Under the pieces are notes generated by a model. That model saw only the letters and a program-made list of their open reading frames with translations, made no database searches and was not told the origin of the DNA. From Mycoplasmatota bacterium (GTDB lineage Bacteria > Bacillota_I > Bacilli_A > Izemoplasmatales > Izemoplasmataceae): a stretch of DNA of 64,000 nt. The stretch lies in the NCBI GenBank assembly GCA_030595255.1, contig JAUVDP010000001.1, positions 31,979 to 95,978 on the forward strand. The letters are read 5' to 3'. The position numbers and the translations under genes are program-made. This document shows positions 17,256 through 27,202 of this stretch, in pieces. Position 1 is the first letter of the stretch, and the number at the start of each line of letters is the position of its first letter.

Positions 17256-18248
17256 ATGGCTAAGAAAAACGGTAAACAGGAAGATTATATATTCTTATAT
17301 TCTAAGAAGGTCAAAATACCTAAGTTAGTTGAATCATTTGTAGTAATCCCTTCATATGAGATTGTTAAATACTTAAGAAATAAGGAAATCTTTTTACCTT
17401 ATTATGTTCATAAAGCATTAATCAGAAAAAATATTGCCCCGGCAATTGCTACTGCAGAAAGTGCAAACAAGTTTTCTGATGAAATGAAATTCCGTTTAAA
17501 ATGGTTTGATAAGTTTACAATATTTCAATTAGAGAGATTAGCTGAAGGCTATCAATTACCAATAAATGTTGAAGAGTATAAAAAAGACTTTTGGGACATT
17601 GTAGTTAGAAATAGAACTGATCTTGGAATTAATAATTTAGAATTTGTTAAATTACAAAACCTTTCAATGAAATATTCTAAAGAACCACAAGAAGATTATG
17701 ATACTTTGAGTTCTAATTTTGAAGAAATTTACTTCGAACCTGCTGGATATTTTGATGGATCTGAGTTAGAAGAAGCAAAAGAAGTGTTAACAAGTGCTAC
17801 TACACTAACTGAAATTCGTGATTTAGGTAAGAGATACGGTGTTGAAATTCCTCGAAGAATCAATAAGAAACAATTAATTGATATTGTTGCTATAAAACTG
17901 AACTTTGACGAAGAAAAGAAACAAGAAATTTCTAAAAAATCAATTTTAGAAATTGAAAGATATGCAAAAAGAAGAAAAGTTAATGTTTCAATAGAACTTA
18001 AGAAAAATGATATGATTGAATATATCATAATAAAAATGCCTCAAGAAGATGTTCCTAAGTATTCTAATTCAGTTAAGATATTTGCTGGTATGAATATAGA
18101 AGAATATTTATATAATCTAAAATTTGAGGAAATAGCTGATAAAGTAAGTGAAGTAAAACGTAAAAAACTTAATAAATTACTATTTATTGGGGTTGGAGCT
18201 GGATTAGTTGTAGCAATAGTAATAGTGGTAATAACACAATTTATGTAA
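17256..18248 (+). CDS. Unknown tail-anchored protein with SAP-like helical motifs
   Basis: Not recognised. The 330-aa product is largely charged and helical and ends in a single hydrophobic segment (last 22 residues), suggesting a cytoplasmic protein anchored by its C-terminus. Two stretches (about residues 178-212 and 215-255: LTEIRDLGKRYGVEIPRRIN, SILEIERYAKRRKVNVSIEL) look like tandem SAP/HeH nucleic-acid-binding folds; this is inference. An in-frame start at 17223 is rejected because AAAGGAG precedes the ATG at 17256. It shares a transcript with mutS, 13 bases downstream. Confidence 0.7.
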   Translation: MAKKNGKQEDYIFLYSKKVKIPKLVESFVVIPSYEIVKYLRNKEIFLPYYVHKALIRKNIAPAIATAESANKFSDEMKFRLKWFDKFTIFQLERLAEGYQLPINVEEYKKDFWDIVVRNRTDLGINNLEFVKLQNLSMKYSKEPQEDYDTLSSNFEEIYFEPAGYFDGSELEEAKEVLTSATTLTEIRDLGKRYGVEIPRRINKKQLIDIVAIKLNFDEEKKQEISKKSILEIERYAKRRKVNVSIELKKNDMIEYIIIKMPQEDVPKYSNSVKIFAGMNIEEYLYNLKFEEIADKVSEVKRKKLNKLLFIGVGAGLVVAIVIVVITQFM

Positions 18249-18261
18249 AAAAGGTGATATC

Positions 18262-20823
18262 ATGAACAATATTGATAAATCACAATACACGCCAATGATG
18301 CGTCAATACTTAACAATTAAAGAAGACTATAACGATGCTATAGTCTTTTTTCGTTTAGGTGATTTTTACGAAATGTTCTTCACTGATGCATTTATTGCAT
18401 CAAAAGAATTAGAAATCCAACTAACTGCTAGAGATGCAGGTAATAAAGATAAAGTTCCTATGTGTGGAGTTCCTCACCACGCAGCGGATGCTTATATTGA
18501 AAGATTAATCAATAAAGGCTTCAAAGTTGCTATTTGTGAACAAGTAGAAGACCCTAGTGTTGCTAAGGGAATTGTTAAAAGAGATGTAGTAAGATTAATT
18601 ACTCCAGGAACTTTCATTGAGAATAAAAGTGATGAGATTAGCTATATAGCATCTATTGGCATAAATATTAACAACTATACTATTTCATATTTAGATCTTT
18701 CAACTGGAGACTCATATAGTCTTGTTTTACCAAAAGATTTGAATATCTTAATTAACGAATTATTACAAATTTCACCTAAAGAAATAGTAATATCTAATTT
18801 CTTTGATGAAACTCATCTTGAAAAATACATAAAATCAGAAGGTGTTGTTGTTTCAATCAATAATGATATTGAAACATCAGAGATTTTTGATAATTTGTTT
18901 CGAGATTTACCTTCAAAAGAAGAGAAGAAAACATTTAAAAGGTTACTAAACTACATAATTAGAACACAAAAAAGAGAACTAATGCATCTTAAAAAAGCTA
19001 TTGTTTTAGAAGCATCATCATTTTTAAAAATGGATTCAAATACAACAAGAAATTTAGAATTAACCGAAACATTAAGAAATAACAATAGAATAGGTAGTTT
19101 ATTTTGGTTAATTGATAAATGTGAAACAGCTATGGGTAGTAGATATCTAAAAAGACAAATCTTAAGACCTTTAGTAAACAAAGAAATTATTGAAACAAGA
19201 TATGATACTATCGATATTCTTAATAAAGAGTTTATAACTAAACAAGAAATTAAAGATTTATTAAAAAATGTTTATGATCTTGAAAGAATTGTTGGAAGAA
19301 TATCATACGGTAATACTAATGGTAAAGACTTAGCTCAATTAAGAAGATCACTAAGTATTTTACCTGAGTTAAAAGGATGTTTATCAAAACTTGACAACTC
19401 ACATACACAGTTTTTATCTGATTCTATTGATTCATTAACTGAATTTTATAGTTTACTAGAAAGAGCTGTAGTAAGCGACCCACCTCTTACAATTAAAGAG
19501 GGAGGAATTATAAAAGAAGGTTATAACGAACTTCTTGATGAAATTAAAAACAAATCTTTAAATGTTAAAGAGTGGCTTAAAGAACTAGAAGAAACTGAAA
19601 GAGGAAAAACAGGGATTAAGAAACTGAAAATTGGATATAATCGTGTGTTTGGTTACTATATTGAAATACCTAGAGGACAAATAGCTAACGTTAAAGATGA
19701 ATTTGGATATACACGAAAACAAACTTTATCTAATAGTGAAAGATATATTACTGAAGAACTAAAACAAAAAGAAACTATTATTTTAAGTGGAGAAGAAAAA
19801 AGTATTAAACTAGAATACCAATTATTTATTGATTTACGTGATGAATCTAGAAAACTTATTTCAGTTATCCAAAAGAATGCGAATATCATTAGTGAAGTTG
19901 ATATGATGATATCACTAAGTATAATTAGTGAAGAGTTAAATCTTATTAGACCAATATTAACTGAAGACGCTTATATAGAAATACTAGACTCAAGACATCC
20001 TGTTGTTGAGAAAGTACTCACAGAAAGCGAATTTGTACCAAATAATATTATTTTAAATCAAGATACTAATATATTATTAATAACTGGACCAAACATGTCT
20101 GGTAAATCAACATATATGAGACAAATGGCACTAACAGTTATTTTAGCTCAAATAGGTTCATTTGTTCCAGCATCAAGCGCAAAAGTACCTGTATTTGATG
20201 CGATATTTACTAGAATAGGTGCAGCTGACGACCTTGTTAGTGGTAAATCTACTTTTATGGTAGAAATGCTAGATGCAAATAACGCTATTAAGAATGCTAC
20301 TAAAGATTCACTAATATTATTTGATGAGATAGGTCGAGGAACAGCAACTTATGATGGTATGGCTTTAGCGCAAGCAATAATCGAGTATATCCACGAAAAA
20401 ATTAAGTGTAAGACGTTTTTCTCTACTCACTATCATGAACTAACTGATTTAGATAAATCATTACCTAGTTTAAGAAATGTTCATGTAAGCGCAAAGGATG
20501 AAAACGGTAGAATTATCTTTTTACATAAAATAAAACCAGGTCCTACAGATAAATCTTATGGGATTAATGTAGCTAGCCTTGCTGAGCTTCCTAAAGGACT
20601 TATTGAAAGATCAAAAGTTATTTTAAATGATCTTGAAAGAAATCACCAACAACTATCAGATGCTTCAAGTATAAATTTATTTAATTTTAGTGAATTTGAA
20701 GAAGAAGATAATGTTGATGAATTAGAAAATGAAATAATTAAAGAATTAAAAGATGTTTCAATTGAAGATGTAACACCTCTTGAAGCATTAAATATTTTAA
20801 ATAAAATTATAAACAAATTATAA
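18262..20823 (+). CDS. mutS: DNA mismatch repair protein MutS
   Basis: Recognises mismatches and recruits MutL. At 853 aa it is the full MutS1 form: the N-terminal mismatch-binding motif FFRLGDFYEMF (about residues 30-40, Phe-X-Glu present), core/lever and clamp domains, and an ATPase domain with Walker A TGPNMSGKST (about 614-623), Walker B LILFDEIGRGT and FFSTHYHEL. ATG after AGGTGAT. mutL lies 1.4 kb downstream, separated by msrB and a broken nitroreductase. Confidence 0.98.
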   Translation: MNNIDKSQYTPMMRQYLTIKEDYNDAIVFFRLGDFYEMFFTDAFIASKELEIQLTARDAGNKDKVPMCGVPHHAADAYIERLINKGFKVAICEQVEDPSVAKGIVKRDVVRLITPGTFIENKSDEISYIASIGININNYTISYLDLSTGDSYSLVLPKDLNILINELLQISPKEIVISNFFDETHLEKYIKSEGVVVSINNDIETSEIFDNLFRDLPSKEEKKTFKRLLNYIIRTQKRELMHLKKAIVLEASSFLKMDSNTTRNLELTETLRNNNRIGSLFWLIDKCETAMGSRYLKRQILRPLVNKEIIETRYDTIDILNKEFITKQEIKDLLKNVYDLERIVGRISYGNTNGKDLAQLRRSLSILPELKGCLSKLDNSHTQFLSDSIDSLTEFYSLLERAVVSDPPLTIKEGGIIKEGYNELLDEIKNKSLNVKEWLKELEETERGKTGIKKLKIGYNRVFGYYIEIPRGQIANVKDEFGYTRKQTLSNSERYITEELKQKETIILSGEEKSIKLEYQLFIDLRDESRKLISVIQKNANIISEVDMMISLSIISEELNLIRPILTEDAYIEILDSRHPVVEKVLTESEFVPNNIILNQDTNILLITGPNMSGKSTYMRQMALTVILAQIGSFVPASSAKVPVFDAIFTRIGAADDLVSGKSTFMVEMLDANNAIKNATKDSLILFDEIGRGTATYDGMALAQAIIEYIHEKIKCKTFFSTHYHELTDLDKSLPSLRNVHVSAKDENGRIIFLHKIKPGPTDKSYGINVASLAELPKGLIERSKVILNDLERNHQQLSDASSINLFNFSEFEEEDNVDELENEIIKELKDVSIEDVTPLEALNILNKIINKL

Positions 20824-20848
20824 AAGAGCCTAAAAAAGGCTCTTTTTA
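20823..20848 (+). terminator. mutS terminator
   Basis: Stem AAAGAGCC/GGCTCTTT with a TAAAAAA loop and T-tract directly after the stop codon. Confidence 0.88.
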
Positions 20849-20895
20849 TATATATTAAGGTAATTTATTGTATAATTAAAGATAGAGGTGATTAT

Positions 20896-21324
20896 ATGAA
20901 TAAATATAAAGATCAAATTATTAAACTTACTCCACTTCAATATGAAGTAACTCAAGAAAGTGCGACAGAAAGACCTTTTAGTAATGAATATAATGATGAA
21001 TATAGAGAAGGTATTTATTTAGATATAGTATCAAAAGAAGTATTATTTTCATCACTTGATAAGTTTAACGGACATTGTGGATGGCCTTCATTCACTAAAC
21101 CAATAAATAAAGAACAAGTAATTGAAAAAGCTGATTATTCTCTTACTAGAACTAGAATTGAAGTAAGAAGTAGTGATGCTGATTCTCATTTAGGACATGT
21201 TTTTGATGATGGTCCTGATGGAAACTTAAGATATTGTATTAACTCAGCTAGTTTAGAGTTTGTACCTAAAGAAGAATTAATTGAAAGAGGATTTAAAAAA
21301 TATTTAGAATTATTTAAAAAATAA
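20896..21324 (+). CDS. msrB: Peptide-methionine (R)-S-oxide reductase
   Basis: Repairs oxidised methionine (R-sulfoxide) in proteins using thioredoxin. The 142-aa product shows the family motifs [24 protein letters not shown] and the catalytic Cys114 in RYCINSASL. The CxxC pairs that bind zinc in many MsrB proteins are absent, as in the Bacillus-type zinc-free form. RBS AGAGGTGAT. A nitroreductase-like gene follows with 20 bases between, perhaps a small redox operon. Confidence 0.96.
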   Translation: MNKYKDQIIKLTPLQYEVTQESATERPFSNEYNDEYREGIYLDIVSKEVLFSSLDKFNGHCGWPSFTKPINKEQVIEKADYSLTRTRIEVRSSDADSHLGHVFDDGPDGNLRYCINSASLEFVPKEELIERGFKKYLELFKK

Positions 21325-21344
21325 AGGTTAAAGGAGCTATTTAG

Positions 21345-22096
21345 ATGGAAAAAAATAGAATTAATGAGCTAAATAAGCAAGGTAGAGAAATGCTTAAACC
21401 TAATTGGGATGATCTTAAAACAAGAGAAACTCCTAGAGGGCTTGGAGTAATTGCCCTGATGTAGTTAAAGATTATGATAAAGAATCTATAATTATAGAAC
21501 TTAAGAAAGAAGAAATAAAAAATATTAGTTCAAAAACTCTTCATGAAGTTATTGAAAGTAGACGTAGTTTAAGAAAATATCAGGATGTTCCTTTAAATAT
21601 GGATCAACTATCATATTTATTTTATGAGACATCTCGATTATTCTATATAGAAAAAGGTAGAAGTTATAGAGTTTACCCAACTGGTGGAGCAACTGCAAGT
21701 TTAGAAACTTATGTATATATAAATAAAGTAGAAGGTCTTAAAAAAGGAATGTATCGTTATTTACCAGTACCTGGTGATTTAATGTTTATGTATAATAACC
21801 TGGAATTGGAAGATAAAGTAAATAAAGCGATTAAAAGACAGTTACGAGGAGGGGCAGCAGTATTTTTCTGGACTACTATCCCGTATAGAACTGAACATAA
21901 ATACTCTTTTACTTCACATAAGATGATTGCTATGGAAGCTGGACACGCTTGCCAAAACTTATCTTTAGCAAGTGAAGCTATTGATTTTGGTTGTGTAGCA
22001 ATTTCTGCATATAACCAAGAACAGTGCGATAAACTATTAAAAGTTGATGGTGAAAATGAGTTTTGTATTTATTTAGCTGTGGTTGGTAAAAAGTAA
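21345..22096 (+). pseudogene. SagB-type nitroreductase, broken by a single-base frameshift
   Basis: FMN-dependent oxidoreductase of the nitroreductase/SagB-like superfamily. A good start (AAGGAG, ATG 21345) opens a frame that stops at TAG 21462. The family sequence continues in another frame, from about 21449 through ESRRSLRKYQDVPL (an FMN-binding Arg region) to a C-terminal EAGHACQNLSLAS and YLAVVGKK. One base is missing in the run near 21449-21451: adding one A would read GVNCPDVVKDY. Either a recent pseudogene or a sequencing error. The intact product would be about 251 aa. The ATG at 21599 is internal, not a real start. Confidence 0.8.
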
Positions 22097-22107
22097 AGAA
22101 ATTAATA

Positions 22108-22139
22108 AACAAGGTTATTTACAAAATACCTTGTTTTTT
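22108..22139 (+). terminator. Terminator after the nitroreductase
   Basis: AACAAGGTTATT pairs with AATACCTTGTT across a short loop, followed by six T residues. Confidence 0.8.
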
Positions 22140-22195
22140 AGTAGAAAAAAGAAGTAGTTTCTTATATAATAGAAATGTTAGAAAGAAGTGATAAT

Positions 22196-23962
22196 ATGGG
22201 AAAAATAATACAACTAGATGATAATTTATCGAATTTAATCGCCGCAGGTGAAGTAGTTGAAAATATGGCAAGTGTTGTTAAAGAGCTTGTTGAAAATTCA
22301 ATTGACGCGGAAAGTAAAAATATAAAGATAGATTTACTTGAATCTGGATTAAATGAAATTAAAGTAACTGATGATGGAACTGGTATGAGTCAAGAAGACA
22401 TGAGAATGTCTATTAAAAGACACGCAACTTCTAAAATAAGAACTAGTAATGATTTATATCATATTGGTACTTTAGGTTTTAGAGGAGAAGCTATTCCTTC
22501 TATAGCTTCAGTTTCTCATTTTGAAATTATAAGTAGTCTTGGTGAATCAGGATATCGATTATTTTATTTAAAGGGAGACCTTAAAGAAGAAGGTAGTAGT
22601 ATTCCAAGAAAAGGTACTTCTATTTCTGTAAGATATTTATTTTATAATACTCCTGCAAGATTAAAGCACTTGAAAGCTAGTAATACAGAATTATCATATA
22701 TTATTGATTATGTTAATAAGATGGCTTTATCACATCCAGAGATTTCTTTTGTTCTAACTAATAACAGAAAAACATTGTTCCACTCTACAGGATCTAATGA
22801 TCATTTAAGAGTTTTATCAAATATCTATTCATTAGATATTGTTAAAAACATGGTTATATTTGAAAATAAAAATCAGTACTTTAAAGTAAGTGGGTATTTA
22901 ACTAAACCAATGTTTAATCGTTCTTCAAGAAATCATATTACAATTATTGTAAATGGTAGAGTAATTAAAAATAATAAGATAATTAACGCTGTAACTGAGG
23001 GATTTAGAACATATTTACCTATTGGTAAATATCCAATAGTTTTATTAAAAATAGATTTAGATCCTTTACTTATTGATGTAAATATACATCCTCAAAAACT
23101 AGAAGTTAAATTTACAGAAGAAAGAATGTTGTTAAGTTTAATTACAAAAACAATTAATGAAAAATTAGGGACTTTATCTTTGATTCCTGAAATGAAAGAA
23201 GAAATTAAAGCTCCTCAAAACTTTAAATATGAAAAACTTAACTTAAAAGAAACTACAGAAGAAAATCCAAGTCTAGTAAAAGAGGATTTTAAAAACTATA
23301 TAGATGATTTAGTAGATAAAAAAATAAAACAAGATATCTTAGATTCATATAAAACAGAAGAAGAACAAATAGAAATCAAGAAACTACCTGAGCTAGAATA
23401 TATTGGGCAATTACTCGGTACATATTTAATATTCCAAAACGAAGAAGGAATGTATATTATGGATCAACATGCCGCAGCTGAGAGAGTTAGATATGAACTT
23501 TATTATAAGCGAATGTCCGAACCTAAAATTGAGACATACGAATTATTAATTCCAATTACTCTAAATTTATCTAATAGTGAAGTATTTGAGCTTAAAGATA
23601 AATTTAATATTTTCGAACCACTAGGTGTTAAATTTGAAATTAACGAAGTTCAATCAATAGATATAACACAAGTTCCTACTTGGTTTATTGAAGGATATGA
23701 AGGTATATACACAGAAGAAATAGTTAGATACGTGCTTGAAGGCAAAGATATAACTATTGGACAAGTAAAAGATTCTTTAGCTAAAAATTTATCATGTAAA
23801 CATTCTATTAAAGCTAATAAATTTATTAATAAGAACGAAGTTAAGAAATTATTATTAGATTTAGATAACTGTACAAATCCTTTTACCTGCCCTCATGGTA
23901 GACCAACAATAATCAATTTCACAGTAACTGATATTGAAAAAATGTTTAAAAGGATAATGTAA
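22196..23962 (+). CDS. mutL: DNA mismatch repair protein MutL (endonuclease type)
   Basis: GHKL ATPase that couples MutS to strand incision, 588 aa. N-terminal motifs: VVKELVENSIDA, DDGTGM and GFRGEAIPSI. The C-terminal domain has the metal-binding endonuclease motif DQHAAAERVRYE and the later SCKHSIK and FTCPHGRP, as in bacteria lacking MutH. The conserved ERPAS is ENMAS here, an unusual substitution. An upstream in-frame ATG at 22175 is rejected: GAAGTGAT precedes the ATG at 22196, and MGKIIQL is the normal MutL start. miaA overlaps its stop. Confidence 0.97.
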   Translation: MGKIIQLDDNLSNLIAAGEVVENMASVVKELVENSIDAESKNIKIDLLESGLNEIKVTDDGTGMSQEDMRMSIKRHATSKIRTSNDLYHIGTLGFRGEAIPSIASVSHFEIISSLGESGYRLFYLKGDLKEEGSSIPRKGTSISVRYLFYNTPARLKHLKASNTELSYIIDYVNKMALSHPEISFVLTNNRKTLFHSTGSNDHLRVLSNIYSLDIVKNMVIFENKNQYFKVSGYLTKPMFNRSSRNHITIIVNGRVIKNNKIINAVTEGFRTYLPIGKYPIVLLKIDLDPLLIDVNIHPQKLEVKFTEERMLLSLITKTINEKLGTLSLIPEMKEEIKAPQNFKYEKLNLKETTEENPSLVKEDFKNYIDDLVDKKIKQDILDSYKTEEEQIEIKKLPELEYIGQLLGTYLIFQNEEGMYIMDQHAAAERVRYELYYKRMSEPKIETYELLIPITLNLSNSEVFELKDKFNIFEPLGVKFEINEVQSIDITQVPTWFIEGYEGIYTEEIVRYVLEGKDITIGQVKDSLAKNLSCKHSIKANKFINKNEVKKLLLDLDNCTNPFTCPHGRPTIINFTVTDIEKMFKRIM

Positions 23963-24846
23963 TGATTATCGTTATTATAGGACCAACAGGAATAGGTAAA
24001 ACAAAGTTATCTCTAGCGCTTGCTAAACACTATAATACTGAGATAATCTCAGGTGATAGTGTTCAAGTATATAAAGGATTAAATATAGGTAGTGCTAAAA
24101 TAAAAGAATCTGAAATGAATGGAATAAAACATCATTTGATTGATATTTTAGAACCAACTGAAGATTTTTCTGTTGCACTTTTTCAGCGTATTGTTAGGGA
24201 AAAAATAAAAGACTTTGAAGATAGAGGAATAAACCCTTTAATAGTTGGTGGAACTGGTCTTTATATTAAAAGTGTTCTTTATGATTATAATTTTTCTAAT
24301 TCATCAAGAGATAGATCACTTGATGAATTTTATAAAGATTTATCAAATGAAGAATTACATAATATCTTAAAAGAAAAAGACTATGAATCTTCTTTAAATA
24401 TTCATATGAATAATAGAAAAAGAGTATTACAGGCAATCTCTAGATCAAAAGATAATAAAGTCTCAGATAATAAAAACAAAGATATTGCTTTATATGATTT
24501 CAAAATAATTGGATTAACATTAAATAGAGATGAACTATATGAAATCATTAATAATAGAGTTGATTTAATGATTGAAGAAGGACTTATTAAAGAAGTAAAA
24601 GATTTATATGATAAAGGTATTCGAAGTAATAGTGTAAGTGCGATTGGATATAAGGAACTATATACCTATTTTGATGATGAATATACATTAGAAGAAGCAA
24701 TAGATAAGATAAAACAACATTCAAGAAACTTAGCAAAAAAGCAATTAACTTTCTTTAATAATCAGTTTGATGTGAGTTGGATAAATGTTGATTTAGATAA
24801 TTTTGAAAATACGATAAAAAAGGCTTTAACCATTTTGGATAAATAA
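23962..24846 (+). CDS. miaA: tRNA dimethylallyltransferase MiaA
   Basis: Transfers a dimethylallyl group to A37 of tRNAs reading UNN codons, giving the substrate of MiaB. The 294-aa protein has the P-loop GPTGIGKTKLS (about residues 7-17), the DSVQVYKGLNIGSAK region with the conserved Asp, HHLIDILEP, and GGTGLYIK. The start overlaps the mutL stop by one base, the common mutL-miaA coupling. Confidence 0.96.
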   Translation: MIIVIIGPTGIGKTKLSLALAKHYNTEIISGDSVQVYKGLNIGSAKIKESEMNGIKHHLIDILEPTEDFSVALFQRIVREKIKDFEDRGINPLIVGGTGLYIKSVLYDYNFSNSSRDRSLDEFYKDLSNEELHNILKEKDYESSLNIHMNNRKRVLQAISRSKDNKVSDNKNKDIALYDFKIIGLTLNRDELYEIINNRVDLMIEEGLIKEVKDLYDKGIRSNSVSAIGYKELYTYFDDEYTLEEAIDKIKQHSRNLAKKQLTFFNNQFDVSWINVDLDNFENTIKKALTILDK

Positions 24847-24861
24847 TAATAAGGTGATTTT

Positions 24862-25968
24862 ATGATTTTAGAAATAGTCCGTGCATTTGGATTTATATTT
24901 ATCGCTGAGATGGGCGATAAATCACAAATACTTGCGATGGCATTCGCAACTAAATATGATGTAAAAAAAGTTCTTCTAGGAATATTCTTAGGAGCTTTTT
25001 TAAACCATAGTATAGCTGTATTACTAGGTAGTTTATTTAATCAAATAATCCCTGTAACAGCCATTTCTATAATAGCTGGACTTGCGTTAATAATATTTGC
25101 TTTATGGAGTTTAAAACTAAATACAGATGATGATACAGTGAAGAAAAAAGTGAAATATGGTCCAGTAATCACAGTGGCGATAGCTTTCTTTATTGGTGAA
25201 CTTGGAGACAAAACACAATTAGCTGCAATTACTTTATCAGCTAGTTCAGAGTACCCACTATATGTATTAATTGGTACTGTTTCAGGAATGTTTGTAACAG
25301 GTGCACTCGCAATATATGTTGGTATAAAATTAGGTAGTAAAATACCTGATTTCTTTATGAAACTCGGTGCTGCATTCATTTTCTTTATTTTTGGATTTAT
25401 TAAGTTATATTCAAGTATACCAGTTGAATTAAGTGAACCTTATTTTACTATTCCGTTTACAATAGGAATATTATTACTTGGATATATTATCTTTAAACCT
25501 TCAATAGAATTAAGAAAACAAGGTATACCTACTAAGCTACAAAGAACAGCTAATGAGTTGCATGGATACTATTACGATATGGTTAGTAGATTGGAAGAAA
25601 TCTGTCTTAGCGTTGATGTTTGTGGTGTTTGTTCAGGAAGTAGTTGTTTGGTAGGATATACTAAGATGATTGTAAAAAAAGCAATAAATGGTGAAGATAT
25701 TGACTTAAAATATTTTGAAATACTAAATAACAGTAAAATATTTGATATAGACAAAATTATTGAAAGTTTAAGTCTTACATTGGATTTATTAAAAGAAGAT
25801 CCATGTAAAGAAGATTATATTCCAATACATCAAGCACGTAATAATTTTGAAACAATTCTTTTAGGTAGTTATATAAAAGAGTTTATTAACTTAGAAGAAT
25901 ATCTTAAAAAAATAGATAAACTAGATAGAAGTTTAGCTAAGAAGTTAAAAAGACAAAATAGGATATAA
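24862..25968 (+). CDS. Gdt1/TMEM165-family cation transporter with an additional cytoplasmic Cys domain
   Basis: Membrane protein of the UPF0016/Gdt1 family, which moves Mn2+ or Ca2+. Both diagnostic motifs are present, EMGDKS (about residue 16) and ELGDKT (about residue 113), each in a three-helix bundle. Normal bacterial members are about 90-220 aa; this one continues after a seventh hydrophobic segment (about 195-212) into a helical domain of about 150 residues with a cysteine-rich stretch CLSVDVCGVCSGSSC (about 248-262). The extra domain may sense metal or redox state. The terminator overlaps its 3' end. Confidence 0.82.
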   Translation: MILEIVRAFGFIFIAEMGDKSQILAMAFATKYDVKKVLLGIFLGAFLNHSIAVLLGSLFNQIIPVTAISIIAGLALIIFALWSLKLNTDDDTVKKKVKYGPVITVAIAFFIGELGDKTQLAAITLSASSEYPLYVLIGTVSGMFVTGALAIYVGIKLGSKIPDFFMKLGAAFIFFIFGFIKLYSSIPVELSEPYFTIPFTIGILLLGYIIFKPSIELRKQGIPTKLQRTANELHGYYYDMVSRLEEICLSVDVCGVCSGSSCLVGYTKMIVKKAINGEDIDLKYFEILNNSKIFDIDKIIESLSLTLDLLKEDPCKEDYIPIHQARNNFETILLGSYIKEFINLEEYLKKIDKLDRSLAKKLKRQNRI

Positions 25969-25982
25969 TTTTGTCTTTTTTA
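25947..25982 (+). terminator. Terminator overlapping the Gdt1-like gene end
   Basis: AAAAAGACAAAAT pairs with ATTTTGTCTTTTT; the stem includes the last codons. Confidence 0.85.
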
Positions 25983-26033
25983 TATAGAAATACGAAGTAA
26001 TTATTGATATAATAGAAAAAAGAGGTGTATTGT

Positions 26034-27194
26034 ATGGAAAAAGCATTTAAAGAGAAGTTTTCTAATTTTGCTGTAAGAATGGTTAAACCAATTATAAATA
26101 TGTTACTTAGAAAAGAACTCCATGTTGTTACTAATGGAGATAAAATTACACGGGATAGAGATCCTTTTATTCTTATATCTAATCACTTTAATACTTGGGA
26201 TAGTTTTGTAGTAATGCAAAACATTGATTACAATATTAGATTTGTTTCTACTGAAATGACTTTTGTAGATAAAAGCAAAAAATGGGGTATGACTGTTTTA
26301 GCTAGAGTTATTCCTAAAAGAGTTGGTAAAGTAGATGTTGTTGCTACTAGAAAAATATTAGATTATCTTGAAAATGGATATGCTGTTGGACTTTTCCCTG
26401 AAGGAGATAATACTTTTTATGGGGAAACACTAGGGATTTTTAAATCAAGTGGTAAATTACTAAAAAAAGCTGGGGTTGATATTGTATTAGTTAAACAAGA
26501 AGGTGGATATTTATCTCAACCTAGATGGGCAGATAACTTTGCTAAAATGGGTGTAATACATACAAATACACAAACTTTAATTACTAAAGAAGAACTAAAA
26601 GAATTAACTCCTTCTAAGATAAATAAAATAATTACAAAAGCAATCTATAATAACGATTATGATTTCCAAAGAGAAAGAATGATTAAATTTGAAAGAGATG
26701 CTAGAGCTGAAGGTATTGAAAGATTGTTATATTACTGTCCGAATTGTAATAGCTCAATGACAGTCTTTGGTAAAGATGATGATATTTATTGTTCTAAATG
26801 TGGAAAGATTGGACATATTAATGAATTTGAATTTATTGAAGATAACAAATTTGATAATTTAGTAGATTGGAATAAATATCAATATAAACACATTGAAGAA
26901 GTTATTGCTTCTGAATTTGTTTTTGTTACTACATTAAACTTAATTAATACTGATAATTATAGAAGTATTAAAATTGGTGAATATAAAGTAAGATATAAAG
27001 ATAAAGTACTCACATTTATTGATAAGAATTCATCATATAAATTTGAACTTGAAAAAATCAAGTACCCCGTTAATACCATGAGAAATAGTTTTAGTTTTGA
27101 TTATGGAGAAGAGACATATAATCTAACAGAGATTAGACATCAGTTTGTATTATTTGAAATGTGTCGATTCCTAAATGGTGATTATAAACAGTAG
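26034..27194 (+). CDS. PlsC-type acyltransferase with a zinc-ribbon C-terminal region
   Basis: 1-acylglycerol-3-phosphate O-acyltransferase superfamily member, probably in phospholipid synthesis at the membrane. Motif I is NHFNTWDSF (His-X4-Asp), and motif III is FPEGDNTFYG. At 386 aa it is much longer than PlsC (about 240): residues about 237-262 hold two CxxC pairs (YYCPNCNSS, YCSKCGK), a zinc ribbon, followed by a domain of about 110 residues without recognised family. GTG 26025 is rejected because it lies within the Shine-Dalgarno GAGGTG; the ATG at 26034 is chosen. Confidence 0.82.
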   Translation: MEKAFKEKFSNFAVRMVKPIINMLLRKELHVVTNGDKITRDRDPFILISNHFNTWDSFVVMQNIDYNIRFVSTEMTFVDKSKKWGMTVLARVIPKRVGKVDVVATRKILDYLENGYAVGLFPEGDNTFYGETLGIFKSSGKLLKKAGVDIVLVKQEGGYLSQPRWADNFAKMGVIHTNTQTLITKEELKELTPSKINKIITKAIYNNDYDFQRERMIKFERDARAEGIERLLYYCPNCNSSMTVFGKDDDIYCSKCGKIGHINEFEFIEDNKFDNLVDWNKYQYKHIEEVIASEFVFVTTLNLINTDNYRSIKIGEYKVRYKDKVLTFIDKNSSYKFELEKIKYPVNTMRNSFSFDYGEETYNLTEIRHQFVLFEMCRFLNGDYKQ

Positions 27195-27202
27195 GTGAAG
27201 AT

